A stretch of DNA of 64,000 nt from Takifugu bimaculatus (taxonomy: Eukaryota > Chordata > Actinopteri > Tetraodontiformes > Tetraodontidae), in assembly GCA_004026145.2 (NCBI GenBank), contig CP034990.1, positions 4,440,476-4,504,475 of the forward strand, in the 5' to 3' direction. The notes below the pieces were generated by a model. It was not told the origin of the DNA. It ran no database searches and saw only the letters and a program-made list of their open reading frames with translations. This document shows, piece by piece, positions 49,311-59,923 of the stretch. Positions within the stretch are counted from its first letter, which is position 1. Each line of letters opens with the position of its first letter. The translations under genes and the position numbers were made by a program.

Positions 49311-50489
49311 TTTTGATTGTTTTTAGCATATTGTGGGAGGATGAAGAAAGACTCGAAGCACAGTTTTTCTTAGTTTCCTTTATAAACACCAAAACTTAAA
49401 GGTCTTAGAATGGACCTTCACAATTTTCTTTCTGATGTGATGTTTCTGAGGGTTTGATGTCCAAGCAGCCTCCTGCTTCATCTTGTCTATGACTTCTTCT
49501 GCCTTCCCATAACATGTTTTACCTGTCTCAATTGCTTTCCTTGCCCCAAACTCACCTACCTGTCCAACACCAATATCACCAATCTCTTCACCATTGTTCA
49601 ACCTGTGTTGTCGTTCCCACTTAACTCACCTTCCTGAGACTCCACATGACTTACTTGTCTTACCCCTGATCACTACACACAGCAGTGACGCCACATTTTG
49701 TCCACATCTGAGTGTGTTTCTGTGGTCCTGCAGCACTGTCTACAGCTGTGCCACATTCTGATCTACTTGAAATCCAGGCTCTGTTACCACTCTTATAAGC
49801 AAGTAGAATAGAATTGATAACATTAGTGGACAAAGCCACCAACTAGATTCAATACGGAGCAGCAAAGCCTTGAAAGGAGGTGCGGACTGGACTCTAAAAC
49901 TCCAATTCAGCACAAGCAAGTCCTTCTGCTCAGGTGGTTAATGGCAAAATTGATTAATGGTGGTTTCAGAGGCAAATGGCATTAAACAGTTTGTAAAGAA
50001 AGTATTATACTACGGATAACTCTGATGATGATGACACTATTTTTGCTGGGTCATGGTTGTGGCCAGATTGTACTGAATCATATGTGTCAATTGCCCAATT
50101 CCAAGAAAAGTCCAGCATGTGAAAACCCAAACAGCACACACACTGCAACCAGTGTGGCATTACAAAAGTTTCCTTTCAACAGGGAGTCAGAGGGTTGTGG
50201 CGTAGAAATTTACCATGTTCCAAAAAAGCAGGAAATCACACAAGAACAGATTGAAAGTCCAAAACCAATACATATGGTCGGGGACTGGAAGGATTAGGAA
50301 ATTACCGAGATTCAGGCAGGGTTGGCTGGTCAAAGACAGGCAAGGTGCTACTACTGTGAAACATGTTATTAAATCCATTTTCTCCCCCGCCTCCATAGAG
50401 ATGGTTTTCTTCCCCTTCTACTCCTTGTGCTTACTAAACCTTATTTCATTTTATTGACAGAAGTTTAACCTTCTGCCTTTCCACAGGTA
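49311..50489. other. Unassigned, no gene recognised
   Basis: Short frames occur on both strands without domains. The context suggests old transposon debris. Confidence 0.35.
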
Positions 50490-50740
50490 AGATTCTGACA
50501 GAATAATGAACATTTGTGGCAAGGAAAACATCATCCTTGCACAGCACAAGCGTCATATGGGGGGACCCTCCTGCTGGTGGCCCGCTGGGGAAAAGGAGGA
50601 CCAGAAGAGGAGATAGAGCATAGGTGAAGGACAGAAAGATCACATCAGCCTCACTGGACCACAGGAAAAACATCAGTGTGGATTTTAGTTTAGTTAGAGG
50701 AGCCAAACCTTTACAATAGACGATAAAAATTGGCAAAGCC
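50490..50740 (-). mobile_element. LINE 3' UTR fragment, antisense
   Basis: The core 'ggggggaccctcctgctggt' matches the 3' UTR block of the antisense LINE copies at 1742 and 62636. The AAATC terminus is missing and flanking parts are diverged. Confidence 0.55.
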
Positions 50741-50859
50741 CAAGAATCATTGGAGCTGCTTATGTGAGGAAGGAGCTAGCCATTCCACTACAGTCCTCAC
50801 TTTGGCAGGGTCTGGTGAAAGTTATTACCGACCAATGACAAACCCTAGGAAAGAAATGA

Positions 50860-51200
50860 ATGTGGTGTGGAAGTTGTACTTCTCTACTTTTATTTAAAAA
50901 AAAGATTTTTCACCAGAAGGTATTGGAGAACTGGAGATGCTGGTGGAGATTCTGAACATGTTCCTCTTTCATCTCAGACAAGAGGATGTTTCCAAGGCAG
51001 ACACAGGGGAACTTGCTCAACATATCACGAGGATGTCATTGATGAGCGACTAGAACACAGTTCGAACATTGGTAAGTCTGAAAGACATCACAAGGTACTC
51101 GAAATGGCCCATGGGAGTGTTGAAAGCCATCTTCCATTTGTCGCCTTGACAAGATGAAGGAAGGATCAGCACAGTCGCTAGGAATTCACTGATGAACTTT
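50860..51200 (-). pseudogene. Ty3/gypsy reverse transcriptase fragment
   Basis: Reading 51130 downward on the minus strand with a few shifts gives 'GPFRVPCDVFQTYQCSN'-type sequence (the degraded PFGLxNAPxxFQ motif), then 'RDMLSKFPCVCL' and 'NILLSEMKEEHVQN'. This corresponds to the gypsy palm around the YxDD box, here altered to CLDN, so the second catalytic Asp is lost. It lies on the wrong side of the gypsy integrase at 52130 for a colinear element. Confidence 0.7.
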
Positions 51201-51249
51201 TCACTTCACCTACATCATGTTTGGCAGGAATAGTGGAAGAAGGGGACAC

Positions 51250-51590
51250 AGTGGAAAAGTGAGGCTATAATTGGCACAGGCTTACAAAAATTACACAATA
51301 GAAGATTGGAAAAATATTCCTTGTCTGACGAGTCTTCCATTTCAGCAGCAACATACAGATGATCACATCAGAATTTCCCCATAATAAACATGAAATCATG
51401 AATCCATCCTGCCTTGTTTCAGTGGTACAAGCTGCTGGTGGTGGTGCAATGGTGTGGGATATAAATTCTTGGAACACTTTGGGCCCCTTAGTAGCAATTG
51501 AGCATTGTTGGAATGTTGCTGACCACGTTTATCTCTTTATGACCACAGTCCACCCATCTTGACATCTTAGTTATGCTGCTATCAAATCAA
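51250..51590 (+). pseudogene. Tc1-like transposase fragment
   Basis: The translation includes 'KNYTIEDWKNIPC', then 'NHESILPCFSGTSC'-type sequence with shifts, 'LGPLVAIEHCWNVADHVYLF' and 'MTTVHPS'. This is the middle of a second Tc1 lineage, around the first catalytic Asp and up to just before the second. The first catalytic block ('SLPFQQQH') is decayed. It ends at a LINE terminus near 51582. Confidence 0.7.
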
Positions 51591-52060
51591 ATCAATCAAT
51601 CGTTATTTATATAACATCTATTACAACGCTATAGGCCGAGGCTGCCCTCTCCTCTCCTCTCCTCCTGATATTATTTCTTGTGTAGTTTTTCTGCTTCTCT
51701 TCCCCCCTCTCTCTGTATCCATCTACAGTTATCACCGCCTTCATAGCTGTATGCTGACCTACTGTCCTCAAACCCCGCTGACCCACTCAACTCCTATACC
51801 AGCAGTTTATTATATTTAATGTATTTCCTCTGCCTAATCTCTCCTCTACATGTCCTCCCCCTTCTCCTCCCTCTATACCCAGCCGACCATCAGTAGGAGG
51901 GTCTCCCTACATGAGCCTGGTCCTGCTCAAGGTTTCTTCCTCTTAAAGGGGACTTTTTGCCACTGTTGCATGTTGGAGGTCAGGCCCTGGGATTCTGTAA
52001 AGCGCCTAGAGACAATTTTGATTGTAACATGCTATCTAAATAAAGGTTGGTCGGTCGGTC
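51582..52060 (+). mobile_element. LINE 3' ends in inverted arrangement
   Basis: 51582-51640 is the antisense AAATC terminus ('atcaaatcaaatcaatcaat') of the window's LINE family. From about 51641 the same family continues in sense orientation through the CCTCT-rich block, 'ctacatgagcctggtcctgc', 'aaggtttcttcctcttaaag', 'gcgcctagagacaattttga' and the terminus near 52045, followed by GGTC repeats. So two opposed 3' ends are joined back to back. Confidence 0.75.
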
Positions 52061-52079
52061 TTCTAATGGCTAGAAATGT

Positions 52080-53330
52080 CTCCAACACCTTGTGTGTGGG
52101 TCCATGTCGCTGGGAGTCATGGCAGAGGTTGTAATGGCAGAAGTGGGGGAAAGCCAGTCTTACCATTGCTTCCAAATACCTGCTGATATCTTGCCACCAG
52201 ACCAGGCCCCTGCAATGTTGTTTGATCTTCACGATGGCCAAGGGTCCATAATGAACCTTGGCAAGGACATGCTCTCTCAAGGCACTTTGGACCAGAGTGT
52301 ACAGCCCTCTCACTACACAAATGTCTTTCCAGCATGCTAAATCAGTCCTGACCCTGTGATAAGGGAACTGGTTCCTCTGGAACCCTGGTTGGCCGGTCCT
52401 CACAGATGATCACGGATTAGCTGGGTAAGTACAGGGTCCTGTGCCGATGCTGCCTCAACCTCTGACAGGGGAGATGGTTGCCTTGAGAAATGTGTGCAGC
52501 ATGAGAACCAATTCAGTCCCTGGGGTCTTGGATGGAATCTGGTGTGTGGGTTGGGTATGGCTCTGGAAAGCAGGCTAGCTATGATGTTTTCCCTGCCAAG
52601 TTTGACCCATGTGGTGAAGTTATACACCTCCAACCTTTTTTGTTTCTGCCCCCCCCTCCCCTTCTGTAGTTGCATGCTGACCTCTGACCCCGCTGACCCA
52701 CTCAACTTGACTCTACCGGCAGCTTATTTTAATTAATATAATGTATTTCTGTATGTATGTTCTACCTATTCTCTCCTCTACCTGTCCTCTCCCTCCTCCT
52801 CTCTCTCTTCCCCGCCGACCATCAGCAGGAGGGTCCCCTATATGATCCTCGTCCTGCTCAAGGTTTCTTCCTGTTAAAGGGGAGTTTTTCCTTGCTACTG
52901 TTGTTTGTTGGGGGTTCAGGCCTTGGGATTCTGTAAAGCGCCTAGAAACAATTTTGATTGTAACAGACGCTATATAAATAAAGATTTATTGATAAAAATA
53001 AAGATTGATAAAGGCACAGTGGTTTGTATCGGGGCTGTGAGGGCCTGGTAGTCAGTGTGCAGTGTGAAATGTCACCTGTACAGCTACATACGCTATCTGT
53101 AACATGCCAAGATGCAGACCAATGCTGCCTTCTCTCCCACTGAGAACTTCTTCTCAACCTGGGTGGGCAAACTTGAGGCAAATGCCCCTGGGTGTTCCGT
53201 CCCATACTGGAATTGAGACAGGATTGCGCCAACTCCCATGTTCAAAGCATCGCATCTCATAAATGTGGGGCTGAGCAGGTTGAAGATGGCAAGCACATAT
53301 AGGGAAGTGATCTGCAACTTGAGCTGGTGG
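52080..53330 (-). pseudogene. Ty3/gypsy RNase H and integrase relic
   Basis: Minus-strand order is correct for gypsy pol. At 53320-53080 is RNase H ('MRCDALNMGVGAILSQF', first acidic residue present, then 'SVGEKAALVCILACYR'). At 52630-52540 is the RNase H end ('TTWVKLGRENIIASLLSR', family motif GxxNxxADxLSR). At 52330-52130 is the integrase zinc-binding (H2C2) region ('LAKVHYGPLAIVKIKQHCRG', 'VWWQDISRYLEAMVRLA'). A sense LINE 3' end (52645-53010) splits RNase H. No integrase catalytic core or LTR was found. Dead copy. Confidence 0.8.
52645..53010 (+). mobile_element. LINE 3' end nested in gypsy RNase H
   Basis: It contains the same sense-orientation 3' UTR blocks as 51641-52060 ('ccgaccatcagcaggagggt', 'gttaaaggggagtttttcct', 'gcgcctagaaacaattttga', 'ctatataaataaagat'). 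It sits between two halves of the gypsy RNase H, so it inserted after the gypsy element. Confidence 0.8.
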
Positions 53331-54006
53331 ACTGCAGCAGAGCATACAGTGGTCTAGTTCGAAGGTGAATTATGTTTCAGGAGGGCAGTAGCGATGTGTC
53401 TGAATATATGGGGACAGAACACAGGTAGTATGCAGATATTCCTAGGAATAATGAAAGCTGTACAGTACAAGAGGGTTTGGGAAACTGCAGAACAACGGTA
53501 AGACAATCAAATTTTACTATTAGATGAGATGAAGGCAGATAACATTTTAGAGGCAACTTTCCTCACAAAACACCAATGCCCCGCCCCTTTCATAAAAACT
53601 ACCACCTGTTGATCTCCTCGGTGCTGGCTGCTGTCTGTTGCACTGACTAACAGAACAAACTGGTACAGCTCTGGACCACTTTGGTTGTGCTAAATTACCA
53701 CTCTGTGGGAAGCTTGTCTTGTCGACTAGTACTGTCAGAGTAGCTCATGGGGGTGTTGTTTCACTTTAAGTCTAGACTTGATTTTTCTAAGTGATTCTGA
53801 CTTGCTGGTGTGCGCGTGCTTGCACACATGAGCTGATGGCTAGATGCTCCAATTAATCTGTTATCAAATCAAATCAACTCTGTCAAATTTTGGTGCTATT
53901 TAAAAACAGATGTAACAGGAGGCACCCCTTTCAAAAAGTTCAACGTGTGTCTTGTCATTCATAAGAATATTTTCTTAAAATCTTTTGTCTTGTATTAATA
54001 ATCTCT

Positions 54007-54011
<5 letters not shown>
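53331..54011. other. Unassigned
   Basis: No coding motif is seen. A 17-base scrap of the LINE terminus ('atcaaatcaaatcaac') lies at about 53863. Confidence 0.35.

Positions 54012-54062
<51 letters not shown>
54012..54062. repeat. (TA)n microsatellite
   Basis: About 25 TA units immediately precede the repeat at 54063. Confidence 0.95.
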
Positions 54063-54064
<2 letters not shown>

Positions 54065-54260
54065 CTCTTCTTCGCCCTCCTGGGCGGTGCCTTCTTCCTT
54101 CAGACTCGGGTCCTCTACCAGAGGCCTGGGAGTCTGAGGGTTCTGCGCAGGATCTTAGCTGTTCCTAGGACTGCGCTCTTCTGGACAGAGATCTCTGATG
54201 TGGTTCCTGGTATCTGTTGGAGCCATCAACTCAGGTTGTGTGTTACTGCGCCTAGTGTCC
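54063..54260 (+). repeat. Interspersed retroelement fragment
   Basis: 54063-54175 is the inverted partner of 10201-10312. The copy extends further ('ctcttctggacagagatctc', 'gtatctgttggagccatcaa'), a sequence type common in fish retroelements. The family is not named with confidence. Confidence 0.65.
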
Positions 54261-57047
54261 CAATCACTACTACAGTATATTACAGTATATATTGTGACGT
54301 GTGTGAGCAGTTTTATTCTTGTCAGTTTTGTGGTGGTTTGTGTGCATGTCTATCAAAGCCATTGATGGCCTATAGAGTTTCATCCTTCCACAATTGCTTG
54401 CCTGTTAGAAGGTGCAGCCGCTTTGGAGGTATCTGAAACCTGCTGCTAACAATCAAAGAGCTCTATGAGTATACGGCAGACCTATCTGGTTACAGAAGGT
54501 GAGCAAATGAATGAAAAACAAAGACAGGAGGTTACAGAAAGGGAGAGTGTAGTGAGAATGGGAGAAGTACAAAAGCAAAGCAAGCAAAAAAAACTTTGCA
54601 TGGTTCAAAGGCAATTTTCATGTAGATTGTGGTAACAGTTCTAAAATATGCAGAGTTAAAATATACTATTGACACTTCATCTTTTCATTTTCAGCTTTTG
54701 TCTGTTTACTTATATTTCCTTCAGAGCTAATGAATAACCAAATTAATACAGGCACACATAAAAAAACTATACCATCTTACTAACTGTGTATATGGAAATG
54801 TTTGTGTGCATGTGTGTACATGTATATACGTGCGTGTGTGTGTGTACCCGTGTGTCTTTTTTGATAGCTTGTAGCTTGTTTGCTGTGAGCAAGTGAGATC
54901 AAAGTCATGAGGACAAAAGTGGCTCAGCTGTGATTTGTCTGGAGATGAGTGGCAGCGGCTGGGACCAGCCCTCTGATCAACGCCACACCAAAGAAATCTA
55001 CCCATGAGAAAAACTACAGTAGAAAGGGTTCAATGGTCATTTTGATTTCCTGGTACCTCCTTTTTCCTCTGCAAAAAGCAGTGTTCCAGGAAAGTACCTG
55101 CCTAATAAACTTTATTATTGTAGAAAAGAACCACTTTTGTGCCAAGAGGAGCTTTTGGGGGTTATAAAGAAGGGAGAATTTAAGCAAGGTGAATTACGGT
55201 AAATGAGTACAAAAAAATCTGCTTTCATTTCCAGTTTTACAGAAGAAAGGAAGTTAAAACTAATGTTTTCTGTTTTGTATGTTCTTAAAGCAATAGTAAC
55301 CTTTTGCTCAATATTTGATGTCAGCATAGGTGTTAACATATCCGGAAAGTTCTTATTCAAATTACAGGGTGCCATCAAATAATGAGAAAAGAAAAAAAAA
55401 TAAACACAAATACTTACTTTTAGTGACACAAATGGCACAGGTTATGTGAATTTCTAGAGCAATTATGATCTCATTTACAGCACTACATAAACAGACTGAG
55501 CACATAAACTGGTCAGGAAGGAAATTGAAGCCTACTTGTGTAGGTACTCTAAAAGTGATTGAATTATTCTGTGACAATATTGTATAATGATGAAAGTGCA
55601 TGCGAGCAAACTATGCTATTGTGCTATTGTACAACTAGTAAGTAGTCATGCAGCCCTTTGCAGAAAGGCATTAAAGCTGAGGTTTTTGTAAACATTATTC
55701 TAATACATGAAGTTTATCATTGCATTTTATTGACCGGTTGTTCGCCAGTATTTGCCTTACTCATCAAAGAGCCAATTCAATTTTGCTGTGACTGTATCTG
55801 AAATCCCTCCCTGTTCCCTAAATATGGCACTAATTAAGGAGATCATTACTTTGTGGGGTTGTCCGAAAGTCAGGTGAGAAGCACTAAACCCGCGTGCGCG
55901 CGTGTGTGTGTGTGTGTGTGTGTGTGTAAACACTTTGTTTTCTGACCAGATTTTAATTATTCTTGTAGCAACAAGGGAAAACAAATCAAACAAACCAAAA
56001 AAACAATGCATGAATCCATGAGTTGGGCTTTGTGTATCTATGTGCGCGTGTGCTCATCACAAATTGAGAGCATTTGTCCTACTTATTGCAAGGATGCTTT
56101 GAGAGTAGCATGGAGGTGGTGTAATTAAAATAGTTTCTGAAAGAAACAGCTCACCACATCTGAAGTTACACCCTCTTCCAGTATTTGACCACATCAAGAA
56201 CGTCTCACTTAGATATGGCCACCCGACCAACCTCCAAAAACACAGCCTGACTGATGTTTTGGTGAGATGACTGATTTTTACAAGGTCTCTGAGGTATAAC
56301 ATGCACCCATTTATAATTAAAAGAGGTGCATTTTTCTGATCACTGGGGTAAATTAAATGACAGAGGCAGCTAGCTAGGTGATGTATGAGAAGGAAAGATA
56401 AATTAACTGTCAGTTCTCCTGGGAATTCTTTTTAGCAGCAGTGAAGCAGTGCCAAAGGGCAGAGAGATTTGTAGATGATGGTGCTAATTACCAAAATGCA
56501 AACCATAATGTGACCAAGATGGAAGCAATTTACGCAGTAGTCATTTAGCCTGCTGTTCTTCCGCCCACCGGCTGCTGCCCAGCCAACACTGGGATGGGAA
56601 AAGTCTGCTGCAATCCACTTTCTGGGTGAAGGACAAAGAAGCCAAAGACGGATAAAGAGTTGTGGTGTAAAGAGCACGTGGAGCACACTCTGCAACAGCC
56701 CATCCGTTTATCCTTATTCTTTAGCAAATGAAGAACAACATGTCAGGCTGTAAATTGACAGGCAATGGATATTACTTAGAGGACAAGAGCATATTAGCTT
56801 TTGACCATTATTAAAGCACATGATGTTTAACTTTGGCTCAGTTTTATTTTATTTCAAAGATCTAATTTTCAGAAGGACAACAGTTTTCTGATACACAGTA
56901 ATCCGTGTCAAATAGGAAATAGCGTAGCAACAGTTTTTGGTAAAGGTGGGCTGATTAATTCCAGTGTTAAGACGTGTCTGGTTGCTGTCATGCTGTCTTT
57001 AGCCTTTTTCAAATTAGACTTTGACAAATGGTGTGTGGTGCGTGTGT

Positions 57048-57078
<31 letters not shown>

Positions 57079-58230
57079 GGCGGGGGGGGGGCTTTTTTAG
57101 ATTCTCCTGACACATATGAGCTCCAGTGATCACTTGAATGGCTTTCTTTCTTTCTTTCTTTTTGTATGAGCTAATATGTGTGAAGATAAGAATTATGTTT
57201 CAGCCAAAGATATTTAATATTGCCAAAATGATACCTATGACCACAATATGACTAATTCTCTTCCATGTATACAAAGACACCCATTAAGAAGTACATAGTA
57301 GGGGGGCTGTGTTTTTTAGTGCATTTATACATTTCAGACAAATTACAAGTCACGAGTACATTCATTAACAGGTTCTTCTTCCTGAATGAAGCCCAATGAG
57401 ATTAATCTGAAATAATCACGTTTATTGTTGACAGGGATAATAGCACAGGAGTTAAGAAGCGTAAATTAGCATAGTTTTTATCAGTCACATCACTGGGAAT
57501 TGTGCCAGATAGAATAATGCATATTGCACATTCCCTCCCACATGGAATGAGAAAGAATAATCTGAGAAATATTGAAACCATAGTTTCCGGTTAAACTGTT
57601 ATAAATTTACCAGGGTGGGTCAGATTCAGATTTACCTTTTCAGAGTTTCCGATTGATGTACAATTAAACCATTTTTATTAGTATCATCATTATTGGTGAT
57701 GTTGGTTGAAATCTTCCCACAGCCTTGGTGATTCCACTGTAAACTGCTGCTGAGCACCTGTTGCAGCACTAGGCTCTGGTTCTGCTGGCCTGTATAATTT
57801 CGGATGTCTAATTGCTCTTTTAGGATATTACAGACATAGAGTTCAGAGGGAGAGACCTATTCCGCACGCAGTCACTATGTAATTTTATCCACACCACAGT
57901 CTCTCACTTCACACAGGGCTGATACCTTTGCCTCCCCCTTTCCTTTGTATCAATTGGTTGGAGTTCAGCCTATTGTCACCACAAGGTTCTTTTATATCTG
58001 CGCTCAATGTTCACACAGGCTCTCAGTCAAACCCACAGCAGGCATTTCACGGAACAGCATAAGGCGAGGAACAGATCCCACCTTTCGGCTTCAGCTGCGT
58101 CTATCGGGCTCGGATATCCACAATGCTTTAGTTCTTGTTCTCCAGGGCCCCGGCACTTTAATGGGACCGCGAGAGTCAAACAAGAACTCTCAATTTTCTC
58201 GCACGATCCTCGCACCCTGGCCATGCCACG
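54261..58230. other. Mostly unique DNA upstream of fgf3
   Basis: No transposon or gene was recognised in about 4 kb, which is unusual against the repeat-dense 37-54 kb. (GT)n tracts lie at 55891-55927 and 57038-57091, and (TTTC)n near 57145-57165. The low repeat content directly upstream of a developmental gene would fit retained regulatory DNA, but that is inference. The frames 57945-58280 and 58007-58240 overlap the fgf3 start and leader and are treated as shadows. Confidence 0.4.
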
Positions 58231-59923
58231 ATGCTTGTGATACCTCTCCTGGTGTTGTTGAATCTGTTAGATCCCGTTAGCTCCAAGTCCAGTTGTGCCA
58301 CTGGAGCGGCTTGCGACCTCCGGCAGCGCAGAGACGCCGGGGGTCGCGGAGGAGTGTACGAACATCTCGGTGGAGCGCCGAGACGCAGGAAGCTCTACTG
58401 CGCTACTAAATATCATTTACAAATACACACTAATGGAAGGATCGGGGGATCATTGGAGGATAACAACCCGTTCAGTGAGTATTCACCAACACCGAGTGAC
58501 TACTTTGCCAAGAATTAAAATACAAAAATTGTTCGTGTTGATATGAACAACCTTTATTACAGCATTTCTTTATATAGAACATTGCTTTGCACCGTAGGCA
58601 GCATGGATATATGATTTAGTTTTGGAGATCTATATATCCGGTCCTGATTCTATGAACGTGTTTAATAGAACGTTTGCTTTAGAAAATGGAATTTATGCAC
58701 GTTTTATACTAGTCAGATTCTGGGTAACGATTTTATCCAGAACGGCTGTTTCACATGTTCATTATGATGCTCTCTCTCTCTTTCTCTCTCTTTCCCTCTC
58801 TATGTCTCTCTCTCAGTCTCAGAGAGAGAGAGAGAGAGAATGCAGCAGGCAGGTTGTCTTTGAAGCAACAAAGTATTTCCAGTCAGGACAAAGGCAGGAG
58901 TGGTTTTCTACTGGGATGAAAAAACTAGTGTCTAATCAATTACAGCTTCATAAAAAAATTCAATTATAAGAGGTGATAAAGCAGGAAACTGGTGCGGTTA
59001 CTTACTGATGTGGTTCTCCACTTCTTTACGATCTTCTTAATGATTGAGTAAGGTTTCCTGAATAAAAAGAACAAACTAAACAGTCATTCATATTAACAGC
59101 GATATATTTTGCATCCTATGGTCTATAACAGTTTTGTTTATGTTGCAGGCATAATGGAAATCACAGCAGTGGATGTGGGTGTCGTGGCTATAAAGGGTCT
59201 GTTCTCTGGAAGATATCTTGCCATGAATGATAAAGGCCGACTGTACGCCTCGGTGGGTCCTGATTTTCACAGTTAACATTCAGTTCTTTTCTTTAAGCCT
59301 TTGTCCTTTACTTTAAACCTCATAAAAGCATAATCAGTATTGTTTAGTCACATTTCATATAGTATCCAGCTGCACTTTATCTAAAATCTAAAGAAACAAA
59401 CTCCAAGATAAGATAATATGATGTTCGTATTACATAGTATCAGTGCTTATTAGTAGAACTCAACCAAGGTGACTTTGTTGCACTGTCAGTCAAAAACATT
59501 GACAAGCTGCATGATAAACAGAGGCCATTGTCTCATTCATTCTCATCCCACCAGGAAGTGTTCAATAAAGAATGCGAGTTTGTGGAGCGAATTCACGAAC
59601 TGGGATACAACACCTACGCATCCCGCCATCATTCCACAGAACAACCGCTGTCATCAGGGAGCAGCAGCAGAAGGCGAGCGAGCGTGAAGCGCCAGTGGTA
59701 CGTTTCAATTAATGGCAAAGGCCGACCACGGCGAGGATTTAAAACCCGGAGCACAGACAAGGCCTCCCTTTTCCTCCCTCGGGTATTGGGCCACAAGGAC
59801 CATGAGCTGGTAAAGCAGCTGAGAGACAGTCAGAGAGGCGTGCACCAGCGTGCTGGTTGCACTAATTGCCAGAGAAGCCAGCACCATCCCAAGAGAGTTC
59901 AGAGACTAAGGTCAAATGGCTGA
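58231..59923 (+). CDS. fgf3: Fibroblast growth factor 3 (3 exons)
   Basis: FGF3 is a secreted ligand for FGFR1/2 IIIb receptors, used in inner ear, hindbrain, pharyngeal and tooth development. Exons are 58231-58474, 59149-59252 and 59555-59923 (244, 104 and 369 nt), with AG/GT borders, giving 238 residues (human 239). Residues 1-18 form a hydrophobic signal peptide. 'RRDAGGRGGVYEHLGGAPRR' and 'KLYCATKYHLQIH' start the FGF core in exon 1. Exon 2 gives 'GLFSGRYLAMNDKGRLYAS'. Exon 3 gives 'ECEFVERIHELGYNTYASR', 'WYVSINGKGRPRRGFKTR' and 'LFLPRVL'. The C-terminus is basic. These segments separate FGF3 from FGF4/6/7/10/19. No N-x-S/T sequon is present in the mature chain. The ATG is the first followed by a signal peptide. 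The gene looks intact. Confidence 0.97.
58769..58839. repeat. (CT)n followed by (AG)n in fgf3 intron 1
   Basis: A CT-rich tract (58769-58819) switches to AG units (about 58820-58839). The two halves are complementary and can pair as an imperfect hairpin. Confidence 0.9.

Noticed and set aside
31443..58230. Search by eye for fgf4 and fgf19 exons
   Set aside because: No segment with the FGF core motifs was seen. Short exons could be missed without an alignment tool, so absence is reported only as a finding to check.
58007..58546. Alternative plus-strand ORFs over fgf3 exon 1 and leader
   Set aside because: They are out of frame with the conserved FGF core and overlap it; the splice-consistent fgf3 model explains the region.
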